From positions 248,001-312,000 of the forward strand of contig NZ_JBKBEX010000003.1 of the NCBI RefSeq assembly GCF_047303325.1: 64,000 nt of DNA. Reading direction: 5' to 3'. Position numbers and translations under genes: made by a program. The notes beneath the pieces are model-generated. The model was not told where the DNA came from. It ran no database searches and was given only the letters and a program-made list of their open reading frames with translations. How positions within the stretch are numbered: the stretch's first letter is position 1; every line of letters starts with the position of its first letter. Of the stretch, positions 62,087 through 64,000 are shown piece by piece. This DNA comes from Polaromonas sp047303325 (GTDB lineage: Bacteria > Pseudomonadota > Gammaproteobacteria > Burkholderiales > Burkholderiaceae_C).

Positions 62087-62875
62087 CTATTGACCGAACT
62101 GCTCCGCCGCTGCGACCTGTGGGGCCGCCTTGAGGTGGCCCACATACTGCAGCGGCTTGTGAATCCGGATGGAGGGCACGTCGCCCTCCCTCATATGCAG
62201 CAGGTCGCCGGGGTTGATCAGGCGCGGGTCGGCATCGGTGAGCGGCAAGCCCGCGCTGCGGTAGGCCTCCAGGATGAACTGCGAGCAGAAGAACTGGTCG
62301 TTGCGCCCCAGGCCCAACTGCACGGCCGCGATGCCGCGTATGCAGAAGTCGCGCACCATGGACGGCACCAGCGGCAGTTCGCACATGCGCCGCTCCAGCG
62401 CGAACGGGGCCTGCAGCATCACACCCACGTAGTTGTATTTCTGGCCTTCGTGGCCGGCCACAAAGCTGTTGATTTTCACGGCCTGCCCCGCCGTGAGGTC
62501 GGGGTGGCGAAAGGCCACCACCGTCGCTTCGTCTTCCAGCAGCGCGTCCACGCTGCGGATGCGTATGCCCGAACCCACGGCTTCGGCGATCTGCCGGTTG
62601 CCCATGTAGACCGCGGCATGGCTGACCGGCGACAGCGTGATCAGGCGTATGCCGACCGAGTTCAACCCGTTTTCGGCGGTGAGGATGATGTCGCCCGGGC
62701 GCAGCGCTTCGGCGGTGACCAACTCCCCGCCGTTGCCTGGGTTGAGCGCCATGTTCTGGAAGCCCAATGTGGGCGCGCCGCTGGTTTCATGCGGCTTGAT
62801 GGCCGTGGCGCAGCCGCCCAGCGCCAGCATGGTCGCCAGGGCCAGCATCCCTGCAAATCGGGTGAATCGGGGCAT
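62087..62875 (-). CDS. YaeF/YiiX-like permuted papain-fold lipoprotein
   Basis: 262 residues from ATG 62875, with GAGGAAAC upstream. The lipobox LGGC puts the lipid at residue 22. A permuted papain-like (YiiX/YaeF) core follows: LRPGDIILTAENGLNSVGI, SPVSHAAVYMG with catalytic His, EATVVAFRHPDLTAGQAV and FFCSQFILEAYRSAGL with catalytic Cys. E. coli YaeF is a relative, and family members are thought to cut lipid or peptide amide bonds. The location is probably periplasmic, membrane-anchored. Confidence 0.88.
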   Translation of the reverse strand: MPRFTRFAGMLALATMLALGGCATAIKPHETSGAPTLGFQNMALNPGNGGELVTAEALRPGDIILTAENGLNSVGIRLITLSPVSHAAVYMGNRQIAEAVGSGIRIRSVDALLEDEATVVAFRHPDLTAGQAVKINSFVAGHEGQKYNYVGVMLQAPFALERRMCELPLVPSMVRDFCIRGIAAVQLGLGRNDQFFCSQFILEAYRSAGLPLTDADPRLINPGDLLHMREGDVPSIRIHKPLQYVGHLKAAPQVAAAEQFGQ

Positions 62876-62922
62876 GGTGTTTCCTCGTTGTTGTTAGCTT
62901 GCAGGGGTGGGGCCGCAAGGGG

Positions 62923-64000
62923 CTATGGCGCGGCCCGCTCGACCAGGTACTCTTTGGCGTACCAGTAGGTTTCGGGCGATTTGAAGGCGCCCAGCGTACC
63001 TTCTTTTTCATCCTGGCGCGAGCGCAGGTCCCAGCGCTCGTCGATGACCCGGCACTGCTCGCAGGGCTTTTCCCCCGGGCGGCGCTGCACCAGCACGTAG
63101 CGCGTGTTCTTGAAGAGCGCGTCCACGTCCTGGTAGTCCACCGGCTGCGCGGCGAAGTAGGGAACGATCTTGGCGCCGGGGATGATGAACTCGTAGCGCT
63201 CGAAATGCCCGTTGAAATTGCTGGGCACAGACACAGCCTGGCCTTTGAGCAGCGCATTGGTGTCCGCGCGGAAGCGGCCCATGTCGCCGTTGAAGGGTGC
63301 GGTGACCCAGGCCAGTGCGAACAGCACCGCAAAGCTGCTGAGCGCGGCGACGGGGCGGGTCCACTGGGGCTTGGCCATTGCGGCGATGCAGGCGGCGGCC
63401 AGCACGGCCAGGAAGAGCCAGTACAGCGGCGAGTACAGCCAGGCGTCCTGCGTGGCGCGCACGCCGCCGTAGCCGATCAGGCCCATGGCCAGCGCGCCTA
63501 TCAGGCAGATCACCAGGGTCAGGCTGAACCAGATGCGCGCGATGCGGTCCCAGTAGAGGGCGATCAGCACGGCCAGCGCCGGCATGGCGGGAATCAGGTA
63601 ACGCGTGGAACGCTGCGTCGGCACCATGAACACCAGCGCGAAGGCCAGCAGCCATATCCACAGGGCTTTTTCGGTGTCGCTGATGGTTTGCGCCGTGCCC
63701 CGTCGTTGGCGCCAGGCTTTCCAGGCGGCCCAGGTGCAGCCTATGGAAACGGGCAGCAGGAACAGCGCGTTGGAGTAATAACCCGTGAGGATGGTCAGGA
63801 TGCCGCTGCTGCCGCTGAAGGCAATGGCGAAGTAGCCTTTGGACGAGTTCATCTTGCCGGCGTTTTCGCCGACGACGAACTCGCGCCAGACTTCGCCCGG
63901 CTGTGGGTCTATCGCAAACCACAGGCCGAAAATCGCCAGGGCCAGCAGGCAGATGGCCGCCACCTTGAGGCCGTCGACGACGATGCCGGGCCGGAAAACT
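62923..64000 (-). CDS. GT39/ArnT-family glycosyltransferase, N-terminus outside window
   Basis: About 359 codons in frame, open to the window end, so the N-terminal catalytic loop is not visible. Eight or more hydrophobic segments (ICLLALAIFGLWFAI, YYSNALFLLPVSIGCTWAAW, ALWIWLLAFALVFMVP, RYLIPAMPALAVLIALYW, IWFSLTLVICLIGALAMGLI, PLYWLFLAVLAAACIAAMAK) and the motif PTQRSTRYLIPAMPAL are like the PMT/ArnT superfamily of lipid-linked sugar transferases. The last 90 residues are a soluble tail with two Cys. Assignment rests on the C-terminal two thirds. It is 47 bases upstream of the YaeF-like gene, same strand. Confidence 0.78.
   Translation of the reverse strand, partial: VFRPGIVVDGLKVAAICLLALAIFGLWFAIDPQPGEVWREFVVGENAGKMNSSKGYFAIAFSGSSGILTILTGYYSNALFLLPVSIGCTWAAWKAWRQRRGTAQTISDTEKALWIWLLAFALVFMVPTQRSTRYLIPAMPALAVLIALYWDRIARIWFSLTLVICLIGALAMGLIGYGGVRATQDAWLYSPLYWLFLAVLAAACIAAMAKPQWTRPVAALSSFAVLFALAWVTAPFNGDMGRFRADTNALLKGQAVSVPSNFNGHFERYEFIIPGAKIVPYFAAQPVDYQDVDALFKNTRYVLVQRRPGEKPCEQCRVIDERWDLRSRQDEKEGTLGAFKSPETYWYAKEYLVERAAP

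Overview
The window is a GC-rich, gene-dense bacterial chromosome segment with about 60 protein genes. I recognise no rRNA, tRNA, CRISPR array, transposase or phage gene. Gene content points to Burkholderiales, most likely Comamonadaceae (Polaromonas/Variovorax/Rhodoferax-like). The reasons are the ssb - MFS - uvrA arrangement, a DUF3567 protein, a PhaM-type PHB granule protein, a stand-alone second-type fusA, and dispersed GC-rich extragenic palindromes. This placement rests on recognition, not on a search.

Layout. 1-4.2 kb: an outer-membrane MipA/OmpV-like protein (cut by the window edge), then DUF4242, a BTAD/TPR regulator and a DUF2917 protein. 4.2-7.2 kb: a LysR regulator divergent from a DsbA-like thioredoxin-fold protein, a Tat-exported MBL-fold protein lacking the metal-binding histidines, and a SnoaL-like protein. 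7.2-13.4 kb: ssb, an MFS exporter, uvrA and a DMT permease. 13.5-16.1 kb: an SPW membrane protein and a PAS-GGDEF-EAL protein. 16.5-23.3 kb: a co-directional envelope-polysaccharide cluster (UDP-GlcNAc 2-epimerase, processive GT2 synthase, beta-helix protein, secreted alpha-hairpin protein, YaiO-like barrel, integral membrane protein). 23.3-30 kb: fusA, a GST, an alkyl-DNA methyltransferase, a bactofilin, LrgAB and a serine hydrolase. 30-36 kb: a GlcD-type oxidase, a periplasmic beta-carbonic anhydrase, a MITE-like element, LysR, purU and an omega-aminotransferase. 36-48 kb: a ChaN lipoprotein, AbrB-family permease, DUF3567, DUF3108 overlapping IclR, an FAH-family hydrolase, a MORN-type repeat protein overlapping MarC, PhaM, FIST, an M29/NicX-like enzyme and an XRE regulator.

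48-59 kb holds the most unusual region: a run of overlapping plus-strand genes. It starts with a CREST/ceramidase-like membrane hydrolase coupled to an MFS flippase-PlsC acyltransferase fusion and a DUF805 protein. Then come a FAD oxidase-SAM methyltransferase fusion, an unknown secreted protein and a membrane-anchored alpha/beta hydrolase. Small envelope proteins follow (YiaA-like, Val/Ala-rich, DUF2145, coiled-coil/zinc-ribbon). I read the first six genes as an uncharacterised lipid-remodelling operon. 59-64 kb: an Ig-like secreted protein, an aldo/keto reductase, two lipoproteins and the end of a GT39-type glycosyltransferase.

Two kinds of small repeat occur at gene ends. One is a pair of related GC-rich palindromic elements (41728-41808 and 47235-47335), each ending exactly on the TAA stop of a minus-strand gene. 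The other is a roughly 160 bp MITE-like element with long terminal inverted repeats (32731-32894), whose edge carries the TAG stop of a LysR gene.
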